Positions 21,379-31,544 of a stretch of 64,000 bases of DNA are shown one piece after another (the stretch's first letter is position 1; each line of letters starts with the position of its first letter). The stretch is from assembly GCA_022495995.1 (NCBI GenBank), contig JAFEMH010001489.1, positions 186,001 through 250,000 on the forward strand. Reading direction: 5' to 3'. Position numbers and translations under genes: made by a program. This stretch comes from Adenophora triphylla var. japonica (Eukaryota > Streptophyta > Magnoliopsida > Asterales > Campanulaceae). The notes under the pieces were generated by a model. It did no database searches, was not told the DNA's origin, and saw only the letters and a program-made list of their open reading frames with translations.

Positions 21379-22884
21379 AGCTCGCGTGTTGACATAAAAA
21401 AGTCATGAGAAATGGTTAAATATACTTATACATTTTCTAGCAAGGCTGTCTAAAGACAAGCCTTACTCCTTCGAAGGGGGAATAAAGGGTATGCACCCAA
21501 CCAAGACAACAAATTTACTGAAATTTTTAGCACCCGCTAAAACAAACTTGGTATCTGCAAAGACAAGTTGCACAAAACGACATCAAAAAACAAAAGAAAA
21601 TTCAAAAAATGAAACAAGTCGCATTCATTTTGCCAAAATATGGCTGGTTATCAACCTGCAAAAATTGAAAAAATATTCCCTTCAAATTTCATACAAAAAG
21701 GTCTAAATGGTAAAATTCCATGAAGACCCGCCTAATCTCAAGCTTATAATATTTATCTTGACTAAACTTCACCAACACTCATATAAAGTTCGAGGAGCAA
21801 CCACCCATTTCCCAACTCGAGGGGCTTCTCCCCAAAAACACATCTGGAATATTCATATCGCAAACACATGGCTGCAACCCAAGTTAAAAAAATTAAAAAA
21901 TAATAATAAATTATTATTATTATTCACACCACCATATATGTTATCTCGACCAAACGGCACTGCCCATCACATGAAAATTGGGAACAACTTGCTACCTTTC
22001 AACTCGGGGGCTTCATCCCCCCAAAAAGACTAATTATGCGAAAATTTATCATCTACGTGTCGTATCAACTCAACAAAACCATCTAAACCACATTAAAAGG
22101 TTCCAAGGATTTCAATTTAATTCAACCTCATTCAATGACATCGACACCATCATTCTCACTTTCCAATTGGATCTGGATCTCTTCCATGTGGGAGCAAACA
22201 AGAATAACACGTGATTTCAACTTCAAACTTATACCTTGGCTCAAAATTACTAAATCAAATTGTCATTTTCAAGGACAATCTATCAAATTTGCAAAGGGTC
22301 CACTCCGCTAAAGTACGCTCATCTTGCTCAAGGCTCTATCAGCTTTGGTGCAACTGGCAAGCCTAGAGCTAATAGCGTGGTCATTCCGCAAGGACTCATC
22401 TCGCCCTGCTCCCAATCAAAAGCTCCCATCACAAAGCGCCAAGTTATGCTTAACTACATCATCTCGCGGTTCCAAAATTACTAAGCTATAAACTCAGCTT
22501 ACTCGACATCAAGTCACCCCGCCTAGTTCATCTACTCCAACCGAACTCAGACAACTCAAGTTGTCAAAATTTTGCCTTGATCAAACTGCACTGCTCAATG
22601 GAGCAACTCGCCATCTACCCAACTCATCATAATTGTAGGCCAAGCTTCCCTGCTAACTCAAACATGGCCCAAGTCGCTGATCTGCCAATCTTGAAAGAAA
22701 ATCTCCACTATCATGACTCAAAGTGATCTGCACGCATTCTGAATTGCTTAATGATCGAAGAAAAATATGTAAAAGTGGTCTATGAAAGACTTCTATTGTT
22801 ATAAAGCAAGAGTATCAACTCAAAATGACCAAAATCTTAATTTTCATCTTATCTACTCCTTACTCGCTCATAAATAATCGAGCT
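21379..22884 (+). other. 3' internal region of the outer LTR element, non-coding
   Basis: About 1.5 kb without a recognisable gene. Short open frames (up to about 108 codons) look random and lack capsid or pol motifs. The phrase CTCG(A)GGGGCTTC recurs (21820, 22005). Together with the repeats this makes up the remaining interior of the non-autonomous element. Confidence 0.6.
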
Positions 22885-22901
22885 AAAGAGTCGGGGGCTA
22901 C
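22885..22901 (+). other. Polypurine tract of the outer LTR element
   Basis: AAAGAGTCGGGGGCTAC directly precedes the 3' LTR. GAGTCGGGGGCTA-type tracts are typical of plant Ty3/gypsy-related elements. Confidence 0.75.
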
Positions 22902-23387
22902 TGATGTGACCATAAAAAATTCAAAAGAAAATACGATACGCCTAAGGGGCAAAATGGACGTGCAAATACATAAAAAAGTATACAATACTATGGGAATAAA
23001 ATGATCATTATTAATATAAGGACCTCGAGGTCCAATGGATAGTATGGCGGCCCAAATGGGCTGAAGTGGGCCAAATGGACTTTAGGGCTAAAAGCCCATC
23101 CAGACTATAAATACAACAGAAGCTTCTTATTTTAACAAATCGGTCTCAGGTTCACTCTCTCTCTCTCTTCCTCCCCAAACCCCAAATTCTCTCTCTATAT
23201 TGTTCAATGGATATACACTCAAAAAATGGTTTAATGATTCTCACACCGGAGGGTTTTAGGGGGAAAGACGCCCACCCCCTAACGATGTCTTCTTTTCTCA
23301 TATCGATATGGGGAATTCGATGTCGTGGTCAACCATACCCTTCCTCTAGCTTGGGATTCCATGGTGAGCAGATTTTTTGTAGCATCA
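22902..23387 (+). repeat. 3' LTR of the non-autonomous retrotransposon
   Basis: About 486 bp. It matches 6785-7284 throughout with scattered substitutions and lacks about 9 bp in the GGGCCGAATGGGCC segment. It ends AGCATCA, followed by the TTTGC duplication. Confidence 0.9.
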
Positions 23388-23568
23388 TTTGCATTATAAA
23401 ATTTTGTATACTGCATTCAATCAGGGAAAGATCATAGATGATATTCTATTATTAGAACACCTCCATAGATTCTTAAATCAATAAAATTGTGAACCAGGAA
23501 GAACAAGACAGAGACTAAACATCATGTGATCTCTAAACAGTAGGCTCGATCCTTTTTTATGTTCTTGA

Positions 23569-23654
23569 TCATTTGGATTTCATTTGTTGTTCCGAAACTC
23601 TTGCTCCTGCAATCTTGCACACTGGTTCATCCTTTGATTGAACAGGCTTTAAAG
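23569..23654 (-). pseudogene. 3' part of a ribosomal protein bL25-like gene
   Basis: The minus strand encodes ALKPVQSKDEPVCKIAGARV, followed by SEQQMKSK and a stop. SKDEPVCKI-GARVS is the C-terminal motif I associate with plant organellar L25 (the ribosomal protein L25 / Gln-tRNA synthetase anticodon-binding-domain family). The 5' continuation lies at 25171-25330, on the far side of a Mutator-like element. Removing the element and one copy of the target duplication (CTTTAAAG) brings KVHSALK directly onto PVQSKDEP in one frame. Identification is from memory and should be confirmed by search. Confidence 0.65.
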
Positions 23655-25170
23655 TGAGTTAAATACCAAGTTTGTCACTAACTTATTAACCTTTTTACCT
23701 ATTCGTTACTGAAATATTTCTTTTTATGATTTTGTCCTTAACCTAAGTATTTAGTTTACCATGTCGTACTTGCATCTCATTTCTGTCCTAATTGTCATTA
23801 AATCTGTCTATTTGGCATGCTGACATCATAAAATGCTGACATGGCTTTTGACTTGGTCAAAATTTGCTGATTTAGAAATAAAATGGAAGAAATTGTAAAA
23901 TAACAAACTATAATCTTGAAAATTTAAATGTTAAAGTTACAAATACCCCCTTCTCTTCCCTTACAAACTCATTAAACCAAACATAAATTCAGATTACACA
24001 CAAAAAAAGGTAAAGAAAAAAAACCCTTCTTCTTCCTTCATTTATATCTTCATCTCAACCCCACCCACACCCATCGCCATTCTTTCCCATCACAATCCAT
24101 CTTCAGCGCCACCCTCCCACGCCACCCCCACACTTTCCCCTCCTTCCTTCATATCTTCATCTATAAAGAGTACTTTTTATCAGAAATTCAGAGCTTAAGA
24201 ACTATCAAGTCCCTTATTAACTATTGACATCCTCATGATATAAAATACTGGTTTATTTGATATAGGGGAAACAAATTCATTGAACAACAATTTCACCAAT
24301 CACCACAAAACCATAAGTTTTGACACTAAAATAGCTCACCCAGTTAAATAAGAAAATAAAAAAAAATCTCTAATTTAACTGACCAACGTACATCCGAACT
24401 GCCTTAACCCTTGCCACTTCCCTTGCTAGTGGCGGCAGCTCCTCTGCCAACAGCTTTTCCGATCTCCCTCCATCTACATGTCAATTTCATTAGAATGTTA
24501 AAATTTCTCAAATCCAAAAAATAATACATACAACAAGCAAATTAAAATAAAATTGAGTAATGTGTTGGCATTTCTTGACCTAAAATTGAACTAGACGAGT
24601 CGAAAGTAGACCAAAGTGTGGGGGATGGCGTGGATGTTGACATAGAGAAGGAATGGACGATGATTAGTGAGGCAAGGGGAAGGGGAGACGTCGTTGCGTG
24701 GAGCAGGATTGGAGGAGGTGATGGTGTGGGAATGGAGGACGGCGTGGGTAGATGGTGGGTTGGTTGGGTTGGGGCGTAAAGAACGGAAGAATAAGTGGAA
24801 AATTGTCTTCTTTTTTTTGGCTTTCTGAAAATGGATTTAGGGTTAGGGCAATTAAAGGAGAGGGGTTATATGTAAATTGACATTTTAGTATTTATGAGAC
24901 ATATTTTGGGGGTCTATAGTTTAATATTTTGCATTTATACCCCTTTAACTTCCGTAACAGTATTCTCTTACGTGTCTATTGGCAACTCACTATTTTTATG
25001 ACGTTATCATGCCACGTTTGCAGATTTAACAGCAATTTGAACGAAAATGAGATGAAAGGACGACATGGTAAACTAATTAGTTAGCTTAATGACAAAATTG
25101 TAAAAAGAATATTTTAGTGACGAACATGTAAAAAGGTCAATATGTCAGTGACGAACTTGGTAATTAACTC
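23655..25170. mobile_element. Mutator-like element with long terminal inverted repeats (Pack-MULE type)
   Basis: The left arm (TGAGTTAAATACCAAGTTTG...) and right arm (...CGAACTTGGTAATTAACTC) are inverted repeats recognisable for at least 220 bp. Matched blocks include CACTAAC/GTCAGTG, CCTTTTTAC/GTAAAAAGG and TTTACCATGTCGT/ACGACATGGTAAA. The flanks carry an 8-9 bp duplication (GCTTTAAAG at 23646-23654 and 25171-25179), the size expected for Mutator. No transposase is visible. A splice-bounded exon sits inside (24388-24473). It interrupts the bL25-like pseudogene. Confidence 0.82.
24388..24473 (-). pseudogene. Captured exon inside the Mutator-like element
   Basis: An 86-bp block bounded by an acceptor (ACATGTAG) and a donor-like site (ATGTAC followed by GTTGGT). 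It encodes GGRSEKLLAEELPPLAREVA, then RVKAVRMY. From memory the ELPPLAREVARVKAVRMY string resembles an exon of plant RINT-1/TIP20-like (MAG2-type) tethering proteins of ER-Golgi traffic. I am unsure of that identity. Intact splice borders inside a long-TIR element are the hallmark of Pack-MULE capture. Confidence 0.45.
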
Positions 25171-25330
25171 GCTTTAAAGCCGAATGAACTTTGAGATCTC
25201 CCATTAATAACTTCTGACCCACATCCATCTCGCTTAAATCCACTTCGATGAAAGGAGGGATGATATCTACAGGACAATAGAACTTCAACTTTCTCTTGAT
25301 TATGCTTAGATAAGCCGCTGTTAAATTGGC
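25171..25330 (-). pseudogene. 5' part of a ribosomal protein bL25-like gene
   Basis: The minus strand encodes CPVDIIPPFIEVDLSEMDVG, then QKLLMGDLKVHSALK. The IPPFIEVDLSEMDVGQ block matches the conserved C-terminal beta-domain of bL25/TL5-type proteins (5S rRNA-associated large-subunit protein of organelles and bacteria). Upstream the frame decays: a TAA lies about 30 codons before the conserved block. It is split from its 3' part by the Mutator-like element. Confidence 0.65.
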
Positions 25331-25339
25331 ATATTAACA

Positions 25340-25880
25340 AAGAGAACCTTGATTGATTAAAATACTCCTCACTGGAACCCTAGCCATGATCTGGAGCGAA
25401 ATAGTTCCAACCTGTGCACCATCGTGTTTTGTCGGCATCGATAATAGCATCAGAGTCGGAGGTTATGGAAAATGCTCACAGATCTGGGGGAGAAAGGGGA
25501 AGTACTTTAGAGAGAGAAAGTAGAGAGAGGAAGAGGGGAGACGATTGCTGGAGTTTGAGAGGAGAGAGGTCGGCGGAGTTTGGGAGGAGTGAGGTCGCCG
25601 AAGTTGCGGAGGATAGAGATCGCCGGAGTAAGAAGTGACCGAAGAGAGGGTAGAGAGAGAAGGGGGAGTGCAGTTTTTTTAATGTGTGTGTGCGTGATTT
25701 GAGATGGGTGGGTGTTTATTTTGGGTTAGAGTGACTATATGGTTAATTATTTTGTGGATTAAGACTAAGAGGTAAAAATGATAACTTGTTGTCTTAGGAC
25801 ATAAATTAGTTTATTCTAAGGGACTAGAATGTAATTTTCTCTACTTTCAAAAATGGGAGTAAAATGGAATCTTATAAAAG
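25340..25880. other. Intergenic DNA with GA-rich stretch, no gene recognised
   Basis: A GA-rich segment (25480-25680) with repeated GGTCGGCGGAGTTTGGGAGG and GAGGTCGCCGAAGTT phrases. A 74-codon frame here is low-complexity (Glu/Arg). Nothing identifiable. Confidence 0.4.
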
Positions 25881-26954
25881 AAACTTTTTTTATGTACCTA
25901 TTTATTTCTCAAATATAAAATTTATTATTATTTCATTAATGGTACAAATGTAATTATATTTTTTTTCTTCTCTTTCCTTTCTAACTCGTGAGCACCTTTA
26001 GAGTGCGCTCCCGAGTTTTAAAAATGAGAGAAAGGAAAGGAAATGGGAGTAAATCTAATATATTTTCCCTTCTAAAGTTGCTCCCGAGATTTTTTAGGAA
26101 GGGAGTGAAAGGAAAAGGAAGGATTTTTTTTTAAAATTTTCTCTCCTACACAATCCTCCCAAAAGTGGGAGGAATTGGAAGGAAAGAAAATCTTATAAAA
26201 CAAAATTTTTGATTAAACCTATTTTACCCCTCAAATATAATCCTTTCTCTTCCTTTCATTAATGGTACGATTGTAATTCAATTTTTTCCTTCCTTTTCCT
26301 GCTAAACTCAGGAGCATTTCGAAAAGTTGTTTAATTCTCTCCTCTGCTCTTCTTTCCCTTCCCCTTCTATCCTCTCCCTTTCTCTTCTCTCCTTTAAAAA
26401 ATCGGGATCGGACTTAGGGAAAATTAAATTATTTGCCTTCTCATCCCATTCCCTCCCATTCCTTACCCTTCTTTTCTTTTCTCTCTTTAAACTCAGGAGC
26501 ACACCCCTGAAATTTAAAAAAAAAACAGGGAAAAGAAAAGGGAGAAAATCTAAAATAATTTACCTACGCTTGCTCCCGGGAGGGAAAGGAAATGAAGTTT
26601 TTTGAGTATTTTCCTCCTACACAATCTTTCCAAAAGTGGGAGAAAATGAAAGGAAATGAGATGTTATAAAAGAAACTTTTTTTTGATAAACTTATTTTAC
26701 CCCTCAATTATAATTTTTTTTTTGTTAATGGTACAAATGTAATTGTATATTTTTTGTTCCATTTCTTTCCTAACTCGGGAGCACCTCGGGGAGAAATTAA
26801 ATTTCTTCTCTTTCCTTCATTCCCCATCTTTCCTTTCCCTCCCTTTAAAACTCGGGATCACACCCTAAAAGAAGAGAAAGGAAAGGGAGGGAAGGGAAGG
26901 GAAATAGATGGGAGTGGAGCATTGGGGTGCAACCAAAAGTCCCGATTCATCGTT
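25880..26954. repeat. Cluster of foldback purine/pyrimidine repeats
   Basis: A motif close to ACTCGGGAGCACACCCT recurs in both orientations (near 25984, 26006, 26307, 26490, 26775, 26846). It is flanked by GGAAAGG-type purine runs on one side and CCTTTCC-type runs on the other. CATTAATGGTAC(A/G)AATGTAATT recurs near 25936, 26258 and 26725. At 25973-26040 two motifs face each other in an imperfect palindrome. The same motif reappears at 28515, 28585 and 28938. No coding capacity. Possibly degenerate MITE-like units. Confidence 0.5.
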
Positions 26955-27113
26955 TGTTGAGAAAATAATTGTCGGTTATATAAAAGCATCAACTCATTTC
27001 ATTATAATGAGGCCTTTCGGGAGTTACCCAAAAACAAATATATGTGGGTTTGACTCAAAACGGACAATAACATACTAATGTGGAGAGTGATGGTGGTGAT
27101 CGCACTCCCAACA
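26955..27113 (+). repeat. 5' LTR of the TRIM-like element
   Basis: Starts TGTTGAGAAAATAATTG, carries TATATAAAAGC near 26978 and ends CTCCCAACA. Confidence 0.6.
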
Positions 27114-28111
27114 AATTGTATCAGAGCTCTAGTTTGAAGATGAGGATTGTTCGAATTAATTTGATATGGAAGGTTTCATGCAGGTATTCAGATCAGGATT
27201 GTAGTTATATAATCATGGAAAGGCATTGGAACCGAGATTAAGGGTTGCAGAATTTGGTTGTTACTAGAGTTTGCAGGGATCCAGGCGAGTCGTTGTTATT
27301 GAGTCAAATTTGTGCAACTGATTTGAATTATGAAAGTTGCAAGAAACAGAAGATTTAAGTTTATAAATCATGATGAGTATGGATTGCATAGGTGTGCAGA
27401 TCATGTGTATGGCGCATTAATCTTGAACAAAAGCAGTCAAGTGGGTTCGTTGATATTTTGATTTAGAAGCGTTGTTTCATTAGTGCAGCAGTGCGAGGGG
27501 ATGGAACAGTTACTTTGGGCAAGTCAAGATTGCGAATGGGACTGTGTTACAGTTGGGTGATTTACAGGAACATTCATAGAAGGAATAGAAGGCTTGGATA
27601 ATGTGAGCAGTCATGTAAAGGAAGGTTGGTGGTCGCCTTCGGTTGTGGTCATGTAGAATTGCTAGGTGAGCTAACTTGGTAGCTTGGAAAGTGCAACATG
27701 TTGTACACCACATACAAAAGTTTCGTTGGGGGAATCGAGGGGTACCTCAATGATAAGTGGTGGGGGGCGAGATCGTCATGGTGGAAAAAATCTCATGAAC
27801 AGTGTATTGATAGAGAGTTGGTTGTTGAAAACCAATGCTGGTGTGATGACGTAAAGCCGAATTGGTCAGCATGACCGTTATCCAGAATTGAATTGCGATA
27901 GGTTGCCTTGGAACACATAGAGACCAAGACTGTAAAGGCATGTGTTACGCATAGAGGTTCGTGGATAGAAATAAAGGACAGACGAGCGAAGATGTTTGGA
28001 GGGAGGGTCATTTAGAGAAATGAATACTCGGGGCAAGAGAAGTTTTCGACAATTATGTATGACCAATGCTTCACTTCAACTTGTTTGTGTGGGCTTTGTC
28101 GAGCCTTGTAA

Positions 28112-28270
28112 TTTTGAGGAAATAATTGTGATGTATATAAAAGCGCCTACCCACTTCATTAGAATGAGGTCTTTTAGGGGTTATCCAAAAACAAATTCGT
28201 GCAGGCTTGACCCAAAGAGGACAATATCATACTAATGTGGAAAGTGGTGGTGGTGATCGTGGTCCTAACA
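28112..28270 (+). repeat. 3' LTR of the TRIM-like element
   Basis: Starts near TTTTGAGGAAATAATTG, carries TATATAAAAGC near 28136 and ends GTCCTAACA. No clear purine tract precedes it. Confidence 0.55.
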
Positions 28271-29114
28271 TGGAGGGAAATCAATATCTCCGTGAAGTGT
28301 TCATGAGTTTAAGAAGAAAAGGAGAAAAAAAATTGAATTACGGTAGTACCCGTAATGTAAGAAAAATAGAGTTCTATTTTAGAGGTAAAATAAGTTTATC
28401 AAAAGAAAAAATTATAAGATTTTCCTTCCTTATAATTCCTCCCACTTTTGGGAGGATTGGGTATGAGAGAAAATCTTTAAAAAAATTATTCCCTTTCATC
28501 CACTTCCTTCTTAAAAAATCGGGAACAACCTTAGAAAGGATTATATTTTAGACTTCCTCCCCTTTCCTGTTCTTTCTCTCATTTTTAATACTCGAGAGCG
28601 CACACCCGCTTCAGAAGGGCAGGAGATGGAAAGGGAGGCAAGTGAATTTAATATTTTCAGGATTGAGTTATAAAGGAAATGAAATGACATTCGATTGTAT
28701 TCTCGTGCTTTAGGAAAAAATAAGAGGAAATGAGATACGAAATTCAACTTTTTTTGGGCTTTGAATTCCTTTCCTCCCAATTCTTTCTCATTTTAAAATA
28801 ATCTAAAAGGAAAATAATTTAGAAATTTTTCTTTCTTTTCTTCTCATTTCCTTCCTGAAAAAAATCGGATGTAGTTATAAGACGGATTTTTTCTAAACTT
28901 CTTCCCTTTTCACTTCCTTTCTCCCTCATTTTTTTAACTCGAGGGGGGACCCTAAGGAAGAGGTGACATGGTGGGCGCAGGGGTAGAAGTATGTATGGCC
29001 AAACTAACAAAATATGTTAAGTTTTAAACTGATTATGATTATTTTCTAACAAAATCTATTAAAAATGTTATAGTTTTCTGTTAAAATCAAAGAAAAGTTA
29101 TATTTTTAACAAAA
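28271..29114. repeat. Second block of foldback purine/pyrimidine repeats
   Basis: Same family as 25880-26954: ATCGGGAACAACCTTAGAAAGG near 28517, ACTCGAGAGCGCACACCC near 28590 and ACTCGAGGGGGGACCCTAAG near 28938, with alternating polypurine and polypyrimidine tracts. Open frames here are low-complexity (Lys/Arg/Glu). Confidence 0.45.
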
Positions 29115-30987
29115 CTAGCTGTACACCCGTGCGATGCACGACAACTTTATGAAAAATTCTTAATTATGAAAAGAAATATTGAAATAAATACCACAGAAAC
29201 ATTATAACAAATAGAACATTTTTACAGAAAGAAGTAGTTATATATTACGTAAAAGTGGTGGGGGAAATGAGATTACATATTAGTAAATACTCCTTTGAAA
29301 ACCACGTTCGTAGTAGAACTATCAAAAGTAGAAGATGGACGATCTTCATTAAATATCAATATTTACTTCGAACGAAAGTAGAAATATATATATATTTTTT
29401 TCACAAACCATCCACATATAAACACAATTTAAAGTACAACAACCCAATATCGTAAAAATCACTACAGAAATAATATAAAATAATTTTACTATTTTTTTTA
29501 TTTTTTTAAATATAAATAAAATGTTGATACATTTATTTTAATTTTGGTATTCAATTTTTTTTAAAATATAATGTTTAAAAAATAAACAAAACTTGAAATA
29601 TAACCATTACAAAATATGGACAATTTTGGGACACATTTGAGGACCAAAAGATCAATCAAATCTGAACGAAAATGGTTATTTATTTGAGACAAAGGTAGTA
29701 CTAATATTATATAGGGAAAATAAATTAAAATTACTAATAACCCATGCAACCAAATTCTTTCTTGAGGTAGTTATAAAGAGTGAAAATATATTTAGTGTTG
29801 TTGTTTATAGTTGTAAATTTGTTTGTACACCCGTAATTGTGTTTTACAATATTTGTATTTTATTTAGCTCGAAATAAATGATGATTTTTATTTTCAATTT
29901 TCCAATACAATTTCGGAACCATTTTATCCATACACAAAAAAATATAGTGTCCCGAAAAAAAAAATCATGATTCAAAAAATAAAATTATTCCAAAAATATA
30001 GTCTTCATTTTGTATCAAGTTTTAGAGTTGGAAAAAAAAATCATGATTCAAAAAAAAAAATATGTTCATAAATTGATTAACGAAAAAAATAACGTCAATC
30101 TTTACAAATTTTATTTCCTCCCATATCAATATGTAATTCAAGTAAGACTTAACATATTCGAAGGAGACTTTTTCCATTAACCATCTCCATATAAACACAA
30201 ATTTTAGAATACAACAACCTAGAATCTTAAAAATCATTACTGAAAAAAAAAATCTCAATCAAATAAATACCCCAGTCCTCTCCCTTCAACACCTCTTTTT
30301 CAACAATTGCAATTACCTCATCTTCTTCCACCGATAAACTACAAAAACGGATTTCAACAAAAATAAAAAAAAATCACAGCAAATATATATCTAAATTGCA
30401 TAAATATTAAGTTACTCAAGCAATTTTGACAATTTCGCAAAAAAAATAAATTATTAAAGAAAAACTCATATTAAAGAATATTCATTTTTTCAATATATAT
30501 TAAGTTATTTAAGAGGGAAGGACATTTTTTATAAAGACTATTTATTCAAACCCAATAAAAAATGAAGCGCAGTCCAATAGAAGTCCAATAGAATTAAGAA
30601 ACCCAAATAGCCCTACCATCTCCCACTTGACATAAAGGAAACAATGTCCCTTTCTTCTTTGTTGAAAAATTTTTATTTTATCATTTGTTTGTAATAATAA
30701 GTAATTAATAATATTTATTTAAAAAAAAAACAAATTTTCTTTCAAAAAAATTGATTTTTTTTAAATTTAAAAATTGATTTTTTTAAATTTAAAAAATGAT
30801 TTCTATCAAGTAAAAAAAGGATAATCATTTTTTACTTAAATTTCTCTCCCACTTTCCCGTAATTCTCTCCACTTCATTTACTTAAATTTCTCTATTCAAT
30901 TAACCCACCTACCTAATTAAACCTAGCCCACATAAATTCCTCTAACCTAATTAAACCTAACCCACTCTCTCTTTCATTCTCTCTCTA

Positions 30988-31382
30988 ACAACCCCAAACT
31001 CGTCGTTGCCTCTTCCCCGCTACAGCCTCAATCCTCCTACGTCGACTCCCTACCACCTGAACTGCAAACCCATTAGATAACCCATACTCTATTTTTTTTC
31101 TCTATCTAACTCTCCCTCTTCTTCTTCTTCTTCTTCTTCTTCTTCTTCTTCTTCTTCTTCTTCTTCTTCTTCTTCTTCTTCTTCTTCTTCTTCTTCTTCT
31201 TCTTCTTCTTCTTCTTCTTCTTTCATCTCCCCCACCCAACCCCCACTTCCCCTTCCCCTTCTCTCCACGCCACCACAACCCCTAACTCGTCGTTGCCTCT
31301 TCCCCGTTACCTCCCCCATCCTCCTACGCCGACTCCCTACCACCCGAACTTCAAGCCCATTAGATAACCCATACTCTCTCTT
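30988..31382. repeat. Duplicated 105-bp segment around a long (TTC)n microsatellite
   Basis: 30988-31094 and 31275-31382 are direct copies (AACTCGTCGTTGCCTCTTCC and CCATTAGATAACCCATACTC are shared). Between them lies an uninterrupted (CTT/TTC)n run at about 31117-31222, roughly 35 units. The poly-Glu frame on the minus strand is only a translation of this microsatellite. Confidence 0.85.
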
Positions 31383-31508
31383 TTTGTCTGGGCTTTTTTC
31401 GTGATTGCCTTGACCGCTTCTTATCTTCCTTCCCTAAGCTTCATCGATTCTGGTAGTCGCTACTGCACCGCCTCCAGGGATGGAGTACACGGTTAAAGGG
31501 AGAGATTA

Positions 31509-31510
<2 letters not shown>

Positions 31511-31541
<31 letters not shown>
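31511..31541. repeat. (CT)15 microsatellite
   Basis: Uninterrupted CT run inside the Helitron, in a pyrimidine-rich stretch (31480-31680). Confidence 0.9.

Positions 31542-31544
<3 letters not shown>

Larger units (their letters stand above)
6785..23387 (+). mobile_element. Non-autonomous LTR retrotransposon carrying nested insertions
   Basis: Two direct repeats (6785-7284 and 22902-23387), each starting TGATGTGACC and ending GTAGCATCA, bracket this region. The 5 bp outside each end are identical (TTTGC at 6780-6784 and 23388-23392), a perfect target duplication. The primer-binding site follows the left LTR and a purine tract precedes the right one, so the element reads plus. Two later insertions (CACTA 8356-12260 and copia 12681-20728) account for about 12 kb. 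The original element was about 4.6 kb and has no recognisable gag or pol, only short internal tandem repeats. It therefore needed enzymes in trans, as LARD-type elements do. The Asp-type primer site suggests, but does not prove, a Ty3/gypsy partner. Confidence 0.9.
26955..28270 (+). mobile_element. TRIM-like miniature LTR retrotransposon
   Basis: Direct repeats of about 160 bp lie at 26955-27113 and about 28112-28270. Shared blocks are AATAATTGT, TATATAAAAGC, ATAATGAGG/AGAATGAGG, CCAAAAACAAAT, CATACTAATGTGGA and GGTGGTGATCG, and both end CC(C/T)AACA. Directly after the first repeat, TTGTATCAGAGCTC matches an initiator-Met primer site with one change. The interior (about 1 kb) is non-coding. 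The small LTRs and lack of genes fit TRIM/SMART-type elements. I could not find a target duplication, and the left edge of the second repeat is eroded. Confidence 0.65.

Noticed and set aside
23636..23644. GATTGAACA / GAATGAACT as a 9-bp duplication of the Mutator-like element
   Set aside because: Recognising the split bL25 frame showed these are ordinary coding flanks; the true duplication is CTTTAAAG (with the preceding G), which I first took as part of the terminal repeat.
26955..27113. Cassandra-type TRIM (5S rRNA in the LTR)
   Set aside because: The LTR lacks 5S rRNA box A/C-like sequence, so only a generic TRIM-like call is made.
31089..31343. 84-codon poly-glutamate frame on the minus strand
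   Set aside because: It is just the translation of the (TTC)n microsatellite at 31117-31222; no conserved flanking protein.
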